NCBI GenBank assembly: GCA_033297075.1
Contig: MU858099.1
Location: 124,001 to 188,000 of the forward strand
DNA: 64,000 nucleotides
Source of the DNA: Rhypophila decipiens
Taxonomy: Eukaryota; Ascomycota; Sordariomycetes; Sordariales; Naviculisporaceae
Reading direction: 5' to 3'
Shown here: piece by piece, positions 44,838 through 56,945 of the stretch
How positions within the stretch are numbered: position 1 is the first letter of the stretch
How the letters are laid out: each line of letters begins with the position of its first letter
Notes under the pieces: generated by a model
Seen by the model: the letters and a program-made list of their open reading frames with translations, nothing else
What the model was told of the DNA's origin: nothing
Database searches by the model: none
Position numbers and translations under genes: made by a program

Positions 44838-47005
44838 ATGATGTGCCTCAAGGTTAGTCTATTCAAAGTAAGAGAAGCACCCAAGAAATTCCCAAGGCCT
44901 TGGACTGGACTTATCTAACTTGTGGAACGGGACAGATCGGGCCGCGGGAAGAGAAGAAGGAAAAGAAAAAGGCCAACTTCTTCCGGAGGAAAACGACGTT
45001 TCGATGGGGCACGCCCTCGGAACCGCAGTCAGCACTTCTGGCCCCATTCCTCCTCGGGTCCGGCTTCGGCATCACGAGCGCAAATAAACACTGGACCGCG
45101 TGTAGTGAGCCACTGAGACAGCAGATCGAACGCGTATATGATACCCTCCGCGGTGACGAAAAGACTCTCTCACGAGAGAAGTTTCACGCCTTCTTGACGA
45201 TCATGCAGGGAATTGCTGCTCCTGAACCACTCCGGCTGGAAAAATACACCATCCAGGAGTTTCACTACTTGTGGAGCAAGAACGACACGGCGTGGCGGGC
45301 TGTACGGAAGCTTCGTGCCAACGAGAACGATTTGTCACACCCCATCAGCAATTATTTCATCAGCAGCAGCCATAACACGTACCTAGAAGGCAACCAGCTC
45401 TCGGGCAAGAGTTCGGCCGAGGCATATCGAAAAGTTCTGAGGAATGGTTGTCGTTGTATCGAGATCGACGTATGGAACGGCTCTCCATCCCGTACGCCCT
45501 CCAGATCTCCAATGCCGGAGCATCGCCGCGCTATCTCGTCTGCGTCCATTGTCGAAACACTCGGAAGCATAAAACAAACGATAGCCGACCGGGCGAGCCG
45601 CCACAGCCGCGCTGCAAGTACTGGCCAACTGACACTGTCCCCCCGGCTGCCAGCCGAGCACTTGACGGCTGTAGAGTCTGAACGGAAATCCACAGATCAC
45701 CCCGGAGACTCTAGTGACTCGTCCAACTCGCAGACTAGAGTTGAGCCCATTGTCCATCACCACAATACCATGACTACCACTGTTCCGTTCAGGGAAGTAT
45801 GTCGTGCCATTGCCGAGAGCGCATTCGAGACGAACCCTCTACCTCTTATCGTCAGTCTCGAAGTCGGTGCAGATCGTGAGCAACAGGAGCTCATGGTAGA
45901 TATAATGAAGGAAGAGTGGGGGGATCTTCTCCTAGACAAGCCGTTCGACCACGTCGACCCCCATAAACGGCAGCCTCTGCTCGAAGAACTGCAGCGCAAA
46001 ATCCTGATCAAGGTGAAACGCCTGGATGACAGCACAGTCGACCCGGACAGACCTGAGACGGTAGACCGGGGACGGACTCTAGCGGTGAACTCCAAACCAC
46101 CAATCTGCGAGAAGTTGGCCAAGCTAGCTATTTACACCCATAGCGAGCATTTCGAAGACCGGGATTCACTCTCGACACGCAGCCCGAGCCACATATTCAG
46201 CCTGAGTGAAGATCGGTTCACTAGCATGGTGCAGGCCAAGAAGGAGATATGCAACCAAATCTTTCACCACAATCGAAACTTCTTTATGCGCATATATCCA
46301 AAGGGTATCCGAGTCGATAGCAGCAACCCGGACCCTTCGTTTCACTGGCGCCGAGGCGTGCAGATGGTGGCCATGAACTGGCAGAAGACTGACGAGGGCA
46401 TGATGCTGAACGACGCCATGTTTGCCGATACCAATGGCTGGGTTCTCAAGCCATGCGGCTACCTTACGGCCGACACCACCGACTACGAGACCACGCCGAA
46501 ACGAACACTCAACCTCAGGATCACAATCATGGCCGCTCAATATCTCCCTCTGCCAGAGGAGAGCAGCAAGGACAGTGGCTTTTTTGGGCCCGAGAAGGGC
46601 TTCCGCCCGCATGTGAAGGTCGAGTTGCACGTCGAAAAGCAGCACAAGTCGGTCGATTACGAGCACGAGACACCTCCGAGAGTGGGGAACAACCCCGATT
46701 GGGGCAAGTCGGGTGTGTCGTTTGAGTTCTTCAATATCACCAACGTTATGGAACAGCTCAGCTTCGTGAGGTGAGTCTCCCAATGAGTATATGATATGCC
46801 CAAGCCGATTGCTAAGTCCTGATATAGGTTCAAGGTTGAGGATACTAGCACCGCTTCCAACTTTCGTGATGATCTCAGTTGCTGGGCCTGTATCCGCTTG
46901 GATAGGCTGCAGCAGGGATACAGATGGGTCGAGTTGTATCATCCCGTCACTCGCCAGCTGACCAAAGGCCAGTTGTTTATTCGGGTTGACAAGGTGTCAA
47001 GGTGA
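44838..47005 (+). CDS. Phosphoinositide-specific phospholipase C
   Basis: Exons 44838-44852, 44936-46770 and 46828-47005 give 675 residues. The tiny first exon encodes MMCLK; introns are 83 and 57 nt with normal ends. It would cleave PI(4,5)P2 to diacylglycerol and IP3 at membranes. Domain order: EF-hand-like helices (about 50-125); PI-PLC X with ISNYFISSSHNTYLEGNQL and CIEIDVWNG; a Ser/Arg-rich insert of about 95 residues; the rest of X (TTTVPFREVCRAIAESAF, SLEVGADREQQELMVDIM, LQRKILIKVKR); PI-PLC Y (FFMRIYPKGIRVDSSNP, RRGVQMVAMNWQ, NGWVLKPCGYL); and C2 (LNLRITIMAAQYLP to QLFIRVDKVSR). The first catalytic His and the Glu/Asp metal ligands are present, but the position usually held by the second His (SLEVH) is Gly316. 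No PH domain is seen, as in other fungal enzymes. Either activity is altered or this is a subgroup feature. Confidence 0.93.
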
Positions 47006-47559
47006 GGATGCCAGACGGCTCCATGCGTATTTTTGGTTTGGATTTTTGGATACCTTTTTTCTTTTCGCTTCTTATCTTGTTTGTTTAGATATCTCAGTTC
47101 ACATTCTTGCATATTCCGTTGGCAAGCGGGGCGTTATCTGGATGGATGGACTAAGCATATACCTTGCCTTCTTGGTTGCAACTGGGATCAAGGGAAGCGA
47201 GCGTTTGTTTTTTCTTTATATACCAATATTTACTTGTCTTTGGTTGACCGTTTATGGTTATCACTTTCTTGTCAGTCATTTCTCATCGACATTGGGTCTT
47301 GCCCAACCATTGTTGGCCTTTCCCAAGGGCAGATTGCTCGCTTTCTTACTTGTAAGGTAGGATAGGACCACGGCGGAGGTGTTGGGTTGGGATCCAGGTT
47401 CAGATGGAAGTCAGTCCTCGAGTCGTTGGTGGGGGAGGGTTGGGATTCCATCCCAAGTTGTCGCCATTCTTTATCGAGCACAGGCAACCATCCAATCTTG
47501 CTATATAGGCAACCCAATCAGGCTTTTCCGCAACGTTGAATTACCGGCCAGTAATTCCA
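47006..47559. other. Intergenic upstream of the tRNA-like gene
   Basis: 3' flank of the phospholipase C gene. T-rich to about 47280, then mixed; no gene seen. Confidence 0.55.
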
Positions 47560-47644
47560 GTCTAGTTGGTGTAGTGGTAGCATGTCGGTCACGGTAGCAG
47601 CCATGGGTGACTGAGTTGGATGGGTTCGATTCCCATACTGGGCG
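47560..47644 (+). tRNA. tRNA or tRNA-like gene, isotype uncertain, probable intron in the anticodon arm
   Basis: The 85-nt unit folds as a cloverleaf. The acceptor arm GTCTAGT pairs with ACTGGGC (two G-U pairs), with discriminator G. The D arm contains the A-box TGGTGTAGTGG. The T arm is ATGGG-TTCGATT-CCCAT and holds a perfect B-box, GTTCGATTC. The anticodon stem is TCGGT/ACTGA, with a 20-nt loop between instead of 7. If a 13-nt intron sits at the usual 37/38 site, the loop begins CACGGT, giving anticodon CGG (Pro) but A instead of the nearly universal T at position 33; another register would give CAC (Val). The stem can extend to 8 bp (TCGGTCAC/GTGACTGA). A run of nine T follows. It is either an unusual intron-containing tRNA or a pseudo-tRNA still transcribable by pol III. 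Confidence 0.65.
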
Positions 47645-47650
47645 CCCCCC

Positions 47651-47659
47651 TTTTTTTTT
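47651..47659 (+). terminator. RNA polymerase III T-run terminator
   Basis: Nine T six bases after the discriminator base of the tRNA-like gene, on the same strand. Confidence 0.7.
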
Positions 47660-48905
47660 GTCGCTTTTTCGCTTTTTTTAATTGGGTCAGCTTTTGATGT
47701 GCTGTAGTTTAAAGATTGTAGATGGACTGGAGAATCTTTTTAATCTTTCGTCTTTTTCGCTCACTTTGTTCGCCTCGATTCTTGTTGTCGTGATCGGCCT
47801 GTGTTCTCAGCACTTGTCGCAATGGTTCAGTCCAACCTCAGAGCTCACCTTTAACTCGCCTTCTCACTCTTTGAAGGCCTCCTTCCCCGATGGAGAAATC
47901 GGCCCTGAGGAACTGCATCGAAGGACACATCCCAAGATTGCCTGACGGGGAGGACGGGGTTCGGATCTGAGCTTCCCCAACCCTCCCCGGCATTGTATTG
48001 GACAGGATAGATCTAGATTGGCGAATAACGATCGGGCCGGGGATGGAGGGTCGAAGGACTGGGGTCGTTATTGGCTACAGACAGCTCACCATATGCAACA
48101 GCAAGGTGAAAGACGGCCAAAGTCCCTCACATTCCTATCACCCTGAGAGTGTTGAAGCCAAAAGCAACGGTGATACGAAGAAGGCGAACCATCTCGGAAG
48201 AACGGCAACTCCAAGAGCCTGGCCTGGTGATAGAAACGGGACAGGGGACAGATAGTGTTTGCCTAACTGGCAGTCTCGCAGCTTCACGGGCAGGGAAGGC
48301 CCCTCCACCCTGGGTTGCTGAACGGTCACACCGTGTTGAGTCTTTGTCGAGATGTCAGAACTCAGGTGTGGGTGTGTTGAGACATGTCCACACGGAGCTA
48401 CATAATTATGCGACCGGCTGCGGCAGCTCCTCATCTGCTGACGGTGGTGATTGGATGGTTTACCTAGGTGCCTCGTTGCTTGACGAAAGGTGTCTTCCTT
48501 GGGCCATTCTCTTTGGCTTCTATCCTGTCTGACAAGCCGGGTCTTTGGGGGCCTGTCTGTCTCCTTGACTCTTTTGTCGAGTGTCGAACACCACGCCGCC
48601 CATTCGTCAACGCCCCCCTAGCCGTACACCGAACCCAGAAAGACATGTCGAACAGGGAGGTCCAATATTGGTACCATGCTATTCGTGCCTTGCCATACAG
48701 TAAGAGAGCGTGGATGCCCTAGCCTGTCTGTCTGCGTTGTCTACTTTTTGCATGTCTTGTAAAGTATAAATACCCGCCCCCCCTTCACTAACTCCGGAAA
48801 CATTGACGGACTTGGACTTCATCGTCATGTACAAACAAGTCTTCTCATCTGATAGTCTCAACTCACACTCGAGCAGCAGCTCCACGAAAGGCAAGAGGTT
48901 TTCCA
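47660..48905. other. Intergenic
   Basis: Lies between the tRNA-like gene and the small-protein gene. No gene is supported. A short upstream frame starts at ATG 48827, just ahead of the next gene and in another frame. Confidence 0.55.
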
Positions 48906-49253
48906 ATGTCGAACAACAACAGGACCATTGTCTACCGCTGTCGGAACTATATCACACATGTCTGCCCCGAAGTGGTCTGGGCAGCTGGGCATACCTGCAA
49001 GAAGTGTATCGTACGTCACCTATCAACCTACTCATCTACCTATATATCCGAGCCCCTCCTAAAACTTGACCTCGTGTCTCTCGTGATCTAGGAAGCTGGA
49101 TACTACCCCAAAGACGAAGGGCCATACAAAGGGGAGTGGCCACCGAAACGACATAGCGAGCCAGATGTGAACGAGCAGAGGGAGAAAGAAGGTGGTCCGG
49201 CCTCGAGGAACAAGAACGACAACGATGGCGGAAACCACGGGAGCAAGAAATAG
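48906..49253 (+). CDS. Small Cys-containing protein of unknown function, 88 residues
   Basis: Exons 48906-49010 and 49092-49253, joined in phase over an 81-nt intron (GTACGT donor, CTAG acceptor). The sequence begins MSNNNRTIVYRCRNYITHVC and continues PEVVWAAGHTCKKC, with four cysteines spaced C-x8-C-x11-C-x2-C, then AGYYPKDEGPYKG and a hydrophilic Glu/Asn/Lys-rich tail ending GSKK. There is no signal peptide, so it is probably intracellular. The cysteine layout suggests a small zinc-binding knuckle. Similar short Cys-x2-Cys proteins are common and unnamed in Sordariomycetes, which I recall only in general terms. A short out-of-frame upstream frame (ATG at 48827) might limit translation. Confidence rests on the clean splice join and composition. 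Confidence 0.6.
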
Positions 49254-51372
49254 GAGAAAGAAATATTTGACAAAAAATTCAAGTTACAACAGGATGTCTC
49301 TTCTTACTTTCTGGGTTATTGTTACATCTCGGGACTGGACTAATGGTTCCAGAGTTTTCTTTCTATTCCCAATGTCTCGCCCGCGTCTTGACACCACGTT
49401 GAGACCATGTTTCGTGGCGCGGAAAGGGGGGGACGGTTACGGGATGGTGTTTCCGGATTTCGACAAAGCAGTGATACGACATATATGTCTTATATGATGA
49501 TCAAATAAAACTTCTGCTTTGGGCGTTAATACAACCTTTGTGATCCCGTTCAAGCTTCTTTTTCTTTGGCCTCTCTCTTCCTACTTGGGAATTTCTTCTG
49601 GGCGTACAGTAAAGTCCGAGATACGACAAGGATGGGAAGACAGTCCGTTCCCAAGAGTTGCAGTCGCACCACGTCTGTCCCGAAACTCATATTGGTAACC
49701 AGCCACTTACTTTCTCTATAAAATGTGGGGGGACGCAAAATCCTCGCGGCTCTGGGATGTTGCGAGAACACTAGCCGATGGGAGCTGGAGAAGAGAGTAA
49801 ACACAAGCATAATTATATCCCGAAGCATATAATAATATACCTTGACTACACGGACCAGGCTCGGGATATATATCTCTACCCCCCCTGATCCGAGCCTTTC
49901 CTTTCGTTTGTTTTTTTCCAATACCCCAAAATAAGAAGAAGAAGAATCCAGGGCATGTAAGCATCGTTGCTTGTGCAACCTGGGACAGCATATTTCGAAC
50001 GTTCGAAACGCCACTCGGCAGCTTCTGCGTGGCATCAAGCGAGGCAGGTTTGGGAAGGGATCCTTGAACATGGAGGTCAGGATTCATCGTCGGAAGTGGG
50101 AAGTGGGACGGACAACGGGGGATCTCTATGGCATTCTTACTTTTCGCTTTCTCTCTCTCAAGCCATAAGCCCAAACGGGGAAGAATATCCAGTTTAATGG
50201 TTCCCTGTTTGAGAGCTTAGTCATTGTGGGCGATGCCGGCGCCGGGACATGCTCGCAGACGGCTCTCGATAATGAATAAATAACATGAACAAGTTTTAAA
50301 CACACGTGCCGTGAGTCACCTTTCAACAAGGCTTACGAATATCCATGACAAAAGACGATATATCATACCATCATCTCATCTACAACACACGACTCATGTC
50401 GATACGGTAGGCGGTAGGTGGTTGGGAAGATATCGGCCCTCTTCCTCTTAATGTCCCTCCCCCCCCCCCGCCCCCCCTTTCCGAGCTTCCGTTGACCAGA
50501 TTCGTAAACACCACGCAAGTGACGCAACGATCAAAGTAATATACACCCGCTCAGGCTAATAACATGAAATTACCACGACATGCCACATAAAACCGCAACC
50601 CACAAAAATTCTCTGACTTTTAAGAGTAATTCCTGCGCAGAGGCGAAGATCGCTTTGATTACTGTCCTTGGATAGATCTGTTTTGCGCGTCACATTTGCT
50701 GAGCTATGGTACCTACGTTGGGTATCCCGAAGAGGACTGCCGTGAAATGCTCCGATGTGGATATTATTAGTAGGTATTTACTCCGTACTGCTGTCAGTTT
50801 CAGTGTTTCGAATGTTGAACTGGTGATGGAGGACTTCTTCTCAGGCCGCGTGTTGATACCGAAATAGACAAAGCATAATGGAGGCGTCAAACACTACACA
50901 GTGGCTTGAACGAGTTTCATGCAAAGTTGAAATTGAAATAGGAGGAGAGATAATTACGCAGTATAAAGGTTTCAAAACCGAAGCTGGAACCATACCCACG
51001 GGATGGGGGCCGAGCATCAAATCGGTCCTCCGATACGCCCTGAATTACAGCAAGTTTGGGTCGCTGGAGGGCTGGATCGACACCGGCCCCACATGTCCGA
51101 TCTTCCCTTGCCTCTTTCCGCAACCCACTGGATCTCCCCTCCTTCTGGGGGTTACCTACCTAGGTCAGTGTAGGGAACAGTACCTGCCTGCCTCCGGATG
51201 GTGATGCTTGCCCCATGAAACCCCGTATGTCAAAGCTGTCAAACTGTCAACTTTTGGAGAGGTCGGGGACCCCCTTAGCCTAGCTCCCGGCCGCTGAACT
51301 GGAGCAGCAACAACTCCATCGGCCCCAAGAACGGACAATCTCCACAACGCGGCGCCGCTGCCGCTGGCAACC
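49254..51372. other. Intergenic, 2.1 kb
   Basis: No gene is supported. It includes a C-rich run at 50459-50477. A 108-residue frame at 50878-51204 begins with ATG but has no recognisable domain, so it is not called. The last 200 bases are the promoter and leader of the transcription factor gene. Confidence 0.55.
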
Positions 51373-54300
51373 ATGACGGAGCAGAATGGAATTGACATCT
51401 TGTGCGATGCCGCCGGTTCGGATCTGCTGCTGTCCTCTTTATTCTCCCGAGGACCAAGACCGGAGGGTGGTCAGCAGCCACTTCACGCCGAGGAACAAGC
51501 GCGGGTGAAAAGAGCAAAGACAGACGCGACCTCATCGTCGGTCGCTGGTGGCTCTGTCAACGGCAATAGCGTCAGCAGCGAGACTGTTATTAGCGGTGCT
51601 GCTGGCTCTAATCAACATGTTTGCCATCTGTGCAAGAAGGTTTACGAGCGCGCCGACCACCTCACCCGCCATATGAGGTCCCATGAAAACGCGAGGCAGT
51701 ACCAATGCTCACGCTGTCAAAAGAGATTCAATCGAGCGTAAGTTTTTGCTACTTGGGATGTTTCATTGTTTTTTGGGCTGCACCTCTCCTCCTCTCCCCC
51801 TCCCCCTCCCCCACCGTGCCGCCGTATATCGCCAGACATGTTGGCTGACAAAGTTGTTCCCTTAGCGATTTGCTCACACGTCATGAGACCACACATGACA
51901 GAGATACCAATGGCAAGGGCCGGGTTATCATCCGCCTGCGCGACCGCGCAGCTGAAGCTTGTTTGAACTGCGCTGCATCCAAAGCCAAGTGTGACGATCA
52001 AAAGCCCTGTTCGCGTTGCAGGAATAAGGGGCTGCCTTGTGAGACGACGCCCAAGAGGACGTTGCAGGATAGACAACCATCAATTGGTAATTGCTCTCCT
52101 TTTGATATAGATACTGCTACGCTCCATGCTAACTTCAGCTGGCGGATCAAAAGTCAACCCGACACCATCACCATCTTTCAAAGACGCCACCGGGGCCACT
52201 CCTGATATGCGGTCAGGCTCGTATGCAATGCCAAACAGTTATGAGTTCGCTCACGAGTCTCACTCTGCTTCGAAATCCGCCTCTCACGCCGGTGTTGCCA
52301 TCACCAACCAAAACGATGTCATGCTTCACCAGTCCATGATGGACGGAATCCCAAACGAGCTGATCTACTTCAATGGCGTGCACAATTTCTTCCCGGACGT
52401 GGATTTCACATCGTGGGATCTGAACTTTGAGGGCTTCCCGGTGCCGCCATTCGACTCCTCTCACGGAACAAGCCCTCATTCTTCAGTCAACACAGCCACC
52501 AAGTCGGCGAACAGGGCTTACAAGGATAGTGCCCGGCGTCACGCTGCCTTCAAAAAGTCACCATGGCTGTGGGAGCCCGATCAAACCGACTATGTTCGTC
52601 GAGATACCGAGGGCTTACAACTCAACGAAGATGCATTCTCTCACTCGCTTCCGCTGGAACGATCGCTGGGACGGCCGACCAATAAACTGAAGCTGACGAC
52701 AGCAACGAGGGACCGCTTGTTTGCCATCGTGCTATCAACCATCAAGGATCCAATCCGCGTGCCATCGTTTCCATCTCTAGACCTTCTCAACTACCTGCTG
52801 CACATTCACTTCCTCAACGACGAATACCAGTATGACAGCTGGATACATTCTGCTTCTTTCTCTCCGGATGAAGCGTTGCCCGAGAAGCTGGCCGCCATAA
52901 TAGCCCACGGTGCTTCCTTTATATCTGTCCCGTCGGTGTGGCAGTTTGGACTTGCTTTGCAAGAGATTGTGAGACAACGTATTGGGATGCTGGTGAGTTG
53001 CTTGCTTGTTCCTGATGTCAGCAAGAGCCTGACATTTGTTCCAGTTTGAAGCCGATAACTCAAATACACGTCGTCTCGAATGCCTTCAGGCTTATCTGCA
53101 AAACCTTGATGTCGGAATATGGAGCGGGTTTAAACGAAAGACGGAGCTGGCTGAGAGCTTTTTACAACCGCTAGTTACTGTAAGTCTCTCCTGGAGTCCA
53201 CTTATCCAGTCTTTTCTTTTCTTTCTTTTTGCGACACCTCGGCCTAACGCATGGTCATGGCATAGATACTGCGTCGATTGGGTGTCCTCATTGCGCCTCC
53301 CGACTCTCCTTCTACAATACCCTTGGCCTCGGACTCGCCGGAGGCTCTTGAAGCAAAGTGGCATCAGTTTATTCTCAGGGAGTCCTACAAAAGGTGAGAC
53401 CTGGATTCCGATTTTCTTTTCTTGTAAAGAGGATCTAACAAGCAGATGTAGGCTGGTCCTCCATGCCTTCTTCCATGACGTGCAGACTTCGATAAGCTTG
53501 CAGAAGAACGTCCTCCTCTCCTTCACCGAGCTGTCATTTTGCTTGCCAGCATCTCGAGATCTCTGGAAGTCGCCTTCGCCCCAGGCATGGCGTGACAACT
53601 ACCTCGCGAAGCAACACGTCGTACCAATAGACCGAGCCGTCCCTCGATTAACCGATGCGATGCACCGTCTTGACCTTCTCGACAGCTACTCTGAGGTGAT
53701 CGACCTGGATCTCTGCCACATGGCCATCCTTCACGGCTTCTGGGGACAAATCGCCGCCTATCGCGAGGGCATCAAGTTTTATTGCCACCACGACAGCGGC
53801 ATGGATGGCGGCATGAATCTGGGCAACAGCCAGAGAGACTCTGCTCGAAGGCACCTCCTTAGATCACAGCACCAAGAGCTGTACCGTGATTTGAGCGAGT
53901 TCTCCACGGTTATTTACACGACGCGCAAGCCACCAGCAGCAAACCTGGCCATCATCGCCGAGCTGCTCATGATGATCCTCCATGTCTCTCTCGATGATCT
54001 TCAAAAGTTTGCCGGAAAGGCCGGAGAAGAGGAGGCAAGGCGTGCCGCGGTAGCTTTTGAAGAAGACTGGGCACACACGGCGGATGCTCGGTACGCTGTA
54101 TGGCATGCAGGACAGGTTCTCTACAACGCGAGAAGACTCCCACCTACCTCACTAAAGGGCTTCTATGCCATGGCGGTATATTTCGCGACCTTGACGCTCT
54201 GGATGTACGGCCTGCTGGCTTGTTCACGGTCTGGCCATTCATTTGGTGACCACCACCAGCAACAGCAACAACAACAACAACATCCGTTCCACCACCGGGG

Positions 54301-54739
54301 ATCGTTCATGTCGGATCACGGGCAAGTTGATCCATCGTCTGCAACACCAATGTCGTTATCTTCTCCTTCTGCGTTATCGCTTGTTGTTTTGGATGGTGAG
54401 GAGACGAGGGATACTAGGGCGTTTTTACAGTTGAACAGGGGCATACCTGGGCTCACGGTTACGAGGGATATACAACAACAACAACAACAACAACAACACC
54501 AGCACCAGCAACATGGACAAAATCAGCATCACGAGGCTAATGGTCGGGTGGGAGTTGAAGCGTTGAGTAACCCCGGCATGGCGCTTGCTGTGGGGAGGAA
54601 CTTGTTTCGGGATAATTTTCCGGTCAGCAGCGAGCCTTTGCCGCCTTTGGTTGAGAGCCTGGTGAATCTTTTGAGGGATCTGGGGAGTGGGCCCGCGGGG
54701 AGGGCTTCTAGGGCCCAGAGTGAGAGTTCTCAGGGGTGA
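51373..54739 (+). CDS. Transcription factor with two C2H2 fingers, a Zn2Cys6 cluster and a fungal-specific regulatory domain
   Basis: Six exons (51373-51737, 51866-52086, 52139-52992, 53045-53179, 53266-53393, 53452-54739) give 996 residues. Two C2H2 fingers lie at about 83-134 (CHLCKKVYERADHLTRHMRSH and CSRCQKRFNRADLLTRHETTH without their first residues); the second is split by intron 1. A canonical Zn2Cys6 cluster follows at about 151-178 (CLNCAASKAKC, CSRCRNKGLPC; spacing 2-6-5-2-6). From about residue 400 an all-helical region fits the fungal-specific transcription factor domain (PF04082), including SLDLLNYLLHIHFLN and IDLDLCHMAILHGFWGQIAAY. Gln/His-rich runs encoded by CAA repeats (54255-54285, 54472-54510) lie near the C-terminus. 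It is a nuclear DNA-binding regulator with unknown targets. Splice phases were checked at every join. No metabolic cluster lies beside it, so its regulon cannot be guessed from context. Confidence 0.92.
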
Positions 54740-56945
54740 GGGAGGGCAGTTTCTTTCGGCGGGTTAGGGCGGGTATATTTTGGAACGCCGGAGCGTGGAT
54801 ATCATGTCCTGTTTTGTATGAATTTGACGCATTCTTTATGGTATCGTCTCGGATGTGTCACGATTTCGGCTTACTTCCTACCCCTTCCTCGTCTATTAAT
54901 TACTTTTCTTCTTTGCTATATTTAGGGTTTTACGGTTTACTTGTCGAATCTCTCATGAGTGGTGGCACGTTTAGGCTTGTGTGTCTGGCGTTCAAAATGG
55001 GAGGGATTATTTGTTTCTCATGGGGAGGTGTTCCGTTCGACCCTGGGTAGAAAATCCCAGGTAATCGCTAAGTTCGGGCTTTGATGGTGATGGGTGGGCC
55101 TTGTATCCGTACTTTGAAGGTATTTTGTCAGATCTGACGACAAATTAATGTAAGTTCATCGTGGGAGAAATGTTGATGTGAACACTTGTTGGTATTTCTC
55201 AATATTTCTGGTAATAATTACAAGTGTTGATGTTCATTGAAGGGGAAGGATGTTCGGCCCCCCTTCAATCCACCGACTGCCGGCCCGATCTCACTCCGGC
55301 CGGCAGCCGACAGCTCCACCCCCACCCGCCGCCCCACAAACTGGCAACCTTACATAATCGGCACCAAATATTTAACGTCAAACTTTTCACAGCACTGCAA
55401 AATTTCTTGCATCACACATTCCCTCACAACAACACAACCTGCCAGACTGAACCAGCAACAACGATGCAGCCGCTGCGATGACCACGACCATGAGATGATG
55501 GCGTCTTTTACTGATGACTTGACGAGTTCAATCTGACATGGGCATGCATCCTCTCGAGTGGTCAACCTGGAGTTGGACAGTCGGCTCTGGTGCACCTCTG
55601 GGATCTCTGACCCAGCTCTTGGGCATGGTCCGGCACGCGTTGCGACTGCGGTAGTTGGACTTCAGTCTGGCTGGCTGGCTGTCTGATGGGAATGGCAAAC
55701 CCGTCCTTCTCCCATCTACTTGGGATGGCTGCATGCAACAAAACCAAACATGGACAATATAAACAAAATGGTATGTACACTCTTTCTTCAAACCTTTTTC
55801 ATTCTTGGCACCAACCAACCCACAAAACCAACATGATGAGAGTAATTTGCGATTGATACCGATTCGGTGGGCCACTTTCGCCGGTGGCCTATACCGGTTG
55901 GACAAATGATAGTCAATTCTTACATATTCTGATTCTTCCTCCTACCCTTTCTTCCTATATTTTCACAGACTGCCAGATCAAGTTATTGAGACTTTCAACT
56001 AACTTTGACAAGAGATTACAGTAACTGTCTGTCATGGCTCTGCTAGCTAGCCATCCGTAGTGATACCTGGATAGAAAATTAAATCTGAATAAAAATTTTG
56101 AACTCGCTCTTTACAATACTGTGATTGTGACATAGCTCTGTGAACCCACTCCCACTTTCACCCTCCATTAATCTCATTTCTACCATGACCGCGACTTCTT
56201 ACCCATTGTGAATGTCTTGTTTGATGACAGCCTGCCTTGTAGGTAATGCGTCTGAGTCTCGGTGTCCCACGGTAAAGGAAATTGACCAACTGCTGCGTGC
56301 CTGCAGACAAACATCAGCCTCATCCCGTGGGTCATAAGTTACTGAGTGAGAGTGAGAGCGGTGGCAGCCCATCGCTCCAGGTTTTTATTTCATTCCGTCG
56401 GGCAATAAGATGACGCCTACATATATAACTCTGGTTGAGGGTTGAGTGTCTTGCCATCAGCCCCGATGATCATCAAGCTGACAAGCTCATCTTTCAACAT
56501 GCTGGGAGACAACGAGAGTCGATGAGTTTGTAAAGATCAATGATGGACAATCAATAAAAACGTGGGGCCAAGTTGCGGACGACCACCCTCCCACGGACTG
56601 ACTGCCTTCTCTCCGGAAGCGCATATAGAAATGGTGTGTAAAAGATGTCTGGTTTAAACTATCAGTGGGGAGCACATATAAGAGTTTGACTGTGCAGTTC
56701 TCTGCCGTCTATTAAACATGCTGTCTTCTTTGGCTATATAAATAGAAACACAAACTTCCTTCGAGCCCCATTGCTCCGAGTGTATCTATAATCGCCAATC
56801 CCAAATCATACAGTAAAGTTGTCCGCCTGTTCTATACATATTTTGCATTCCAGCGAACGTGATCAACACTTGAAATGGGTAGGAAGTGTCCACAAAAGCA
56901 TAACTGCCCCAAAACCAGGATACGGATGTGAGATGTTGCCGTTAA
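54740..56945. other. Convergent intergenic region, 2.2 kb
   Basis: 3' flanks of the transcription factor (+) and the CFEM gene (-). It contains a perfect 9-bp inverted repeat at 55277-55306. Frames are short and overlapping; no gene is supported. Confidence 0.55.
55277..55306. repeat. Perfect 9-bp inverted repeat, 12-nt spacer
   Basis: CTGCCGGCC and GGCCGGCAG can form a strong hairpin in DNA or RNA. No known function. Confidence 0.75.

Noticed and set aside
49550..50174. Minus-strand frames of 152-173 residues
   Set aside because: Two overlapping frames of similar length on the same strand, Lys/Arg-rich low complexity, no domain.
54920..54935. Second telobox-like TTAGGGTTT downstream of the transcription factor gene
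   Set aside because: Isolated, in a 3' flank; expected by chance in 64 kb and shows that a single 8-mer is weak evidence.
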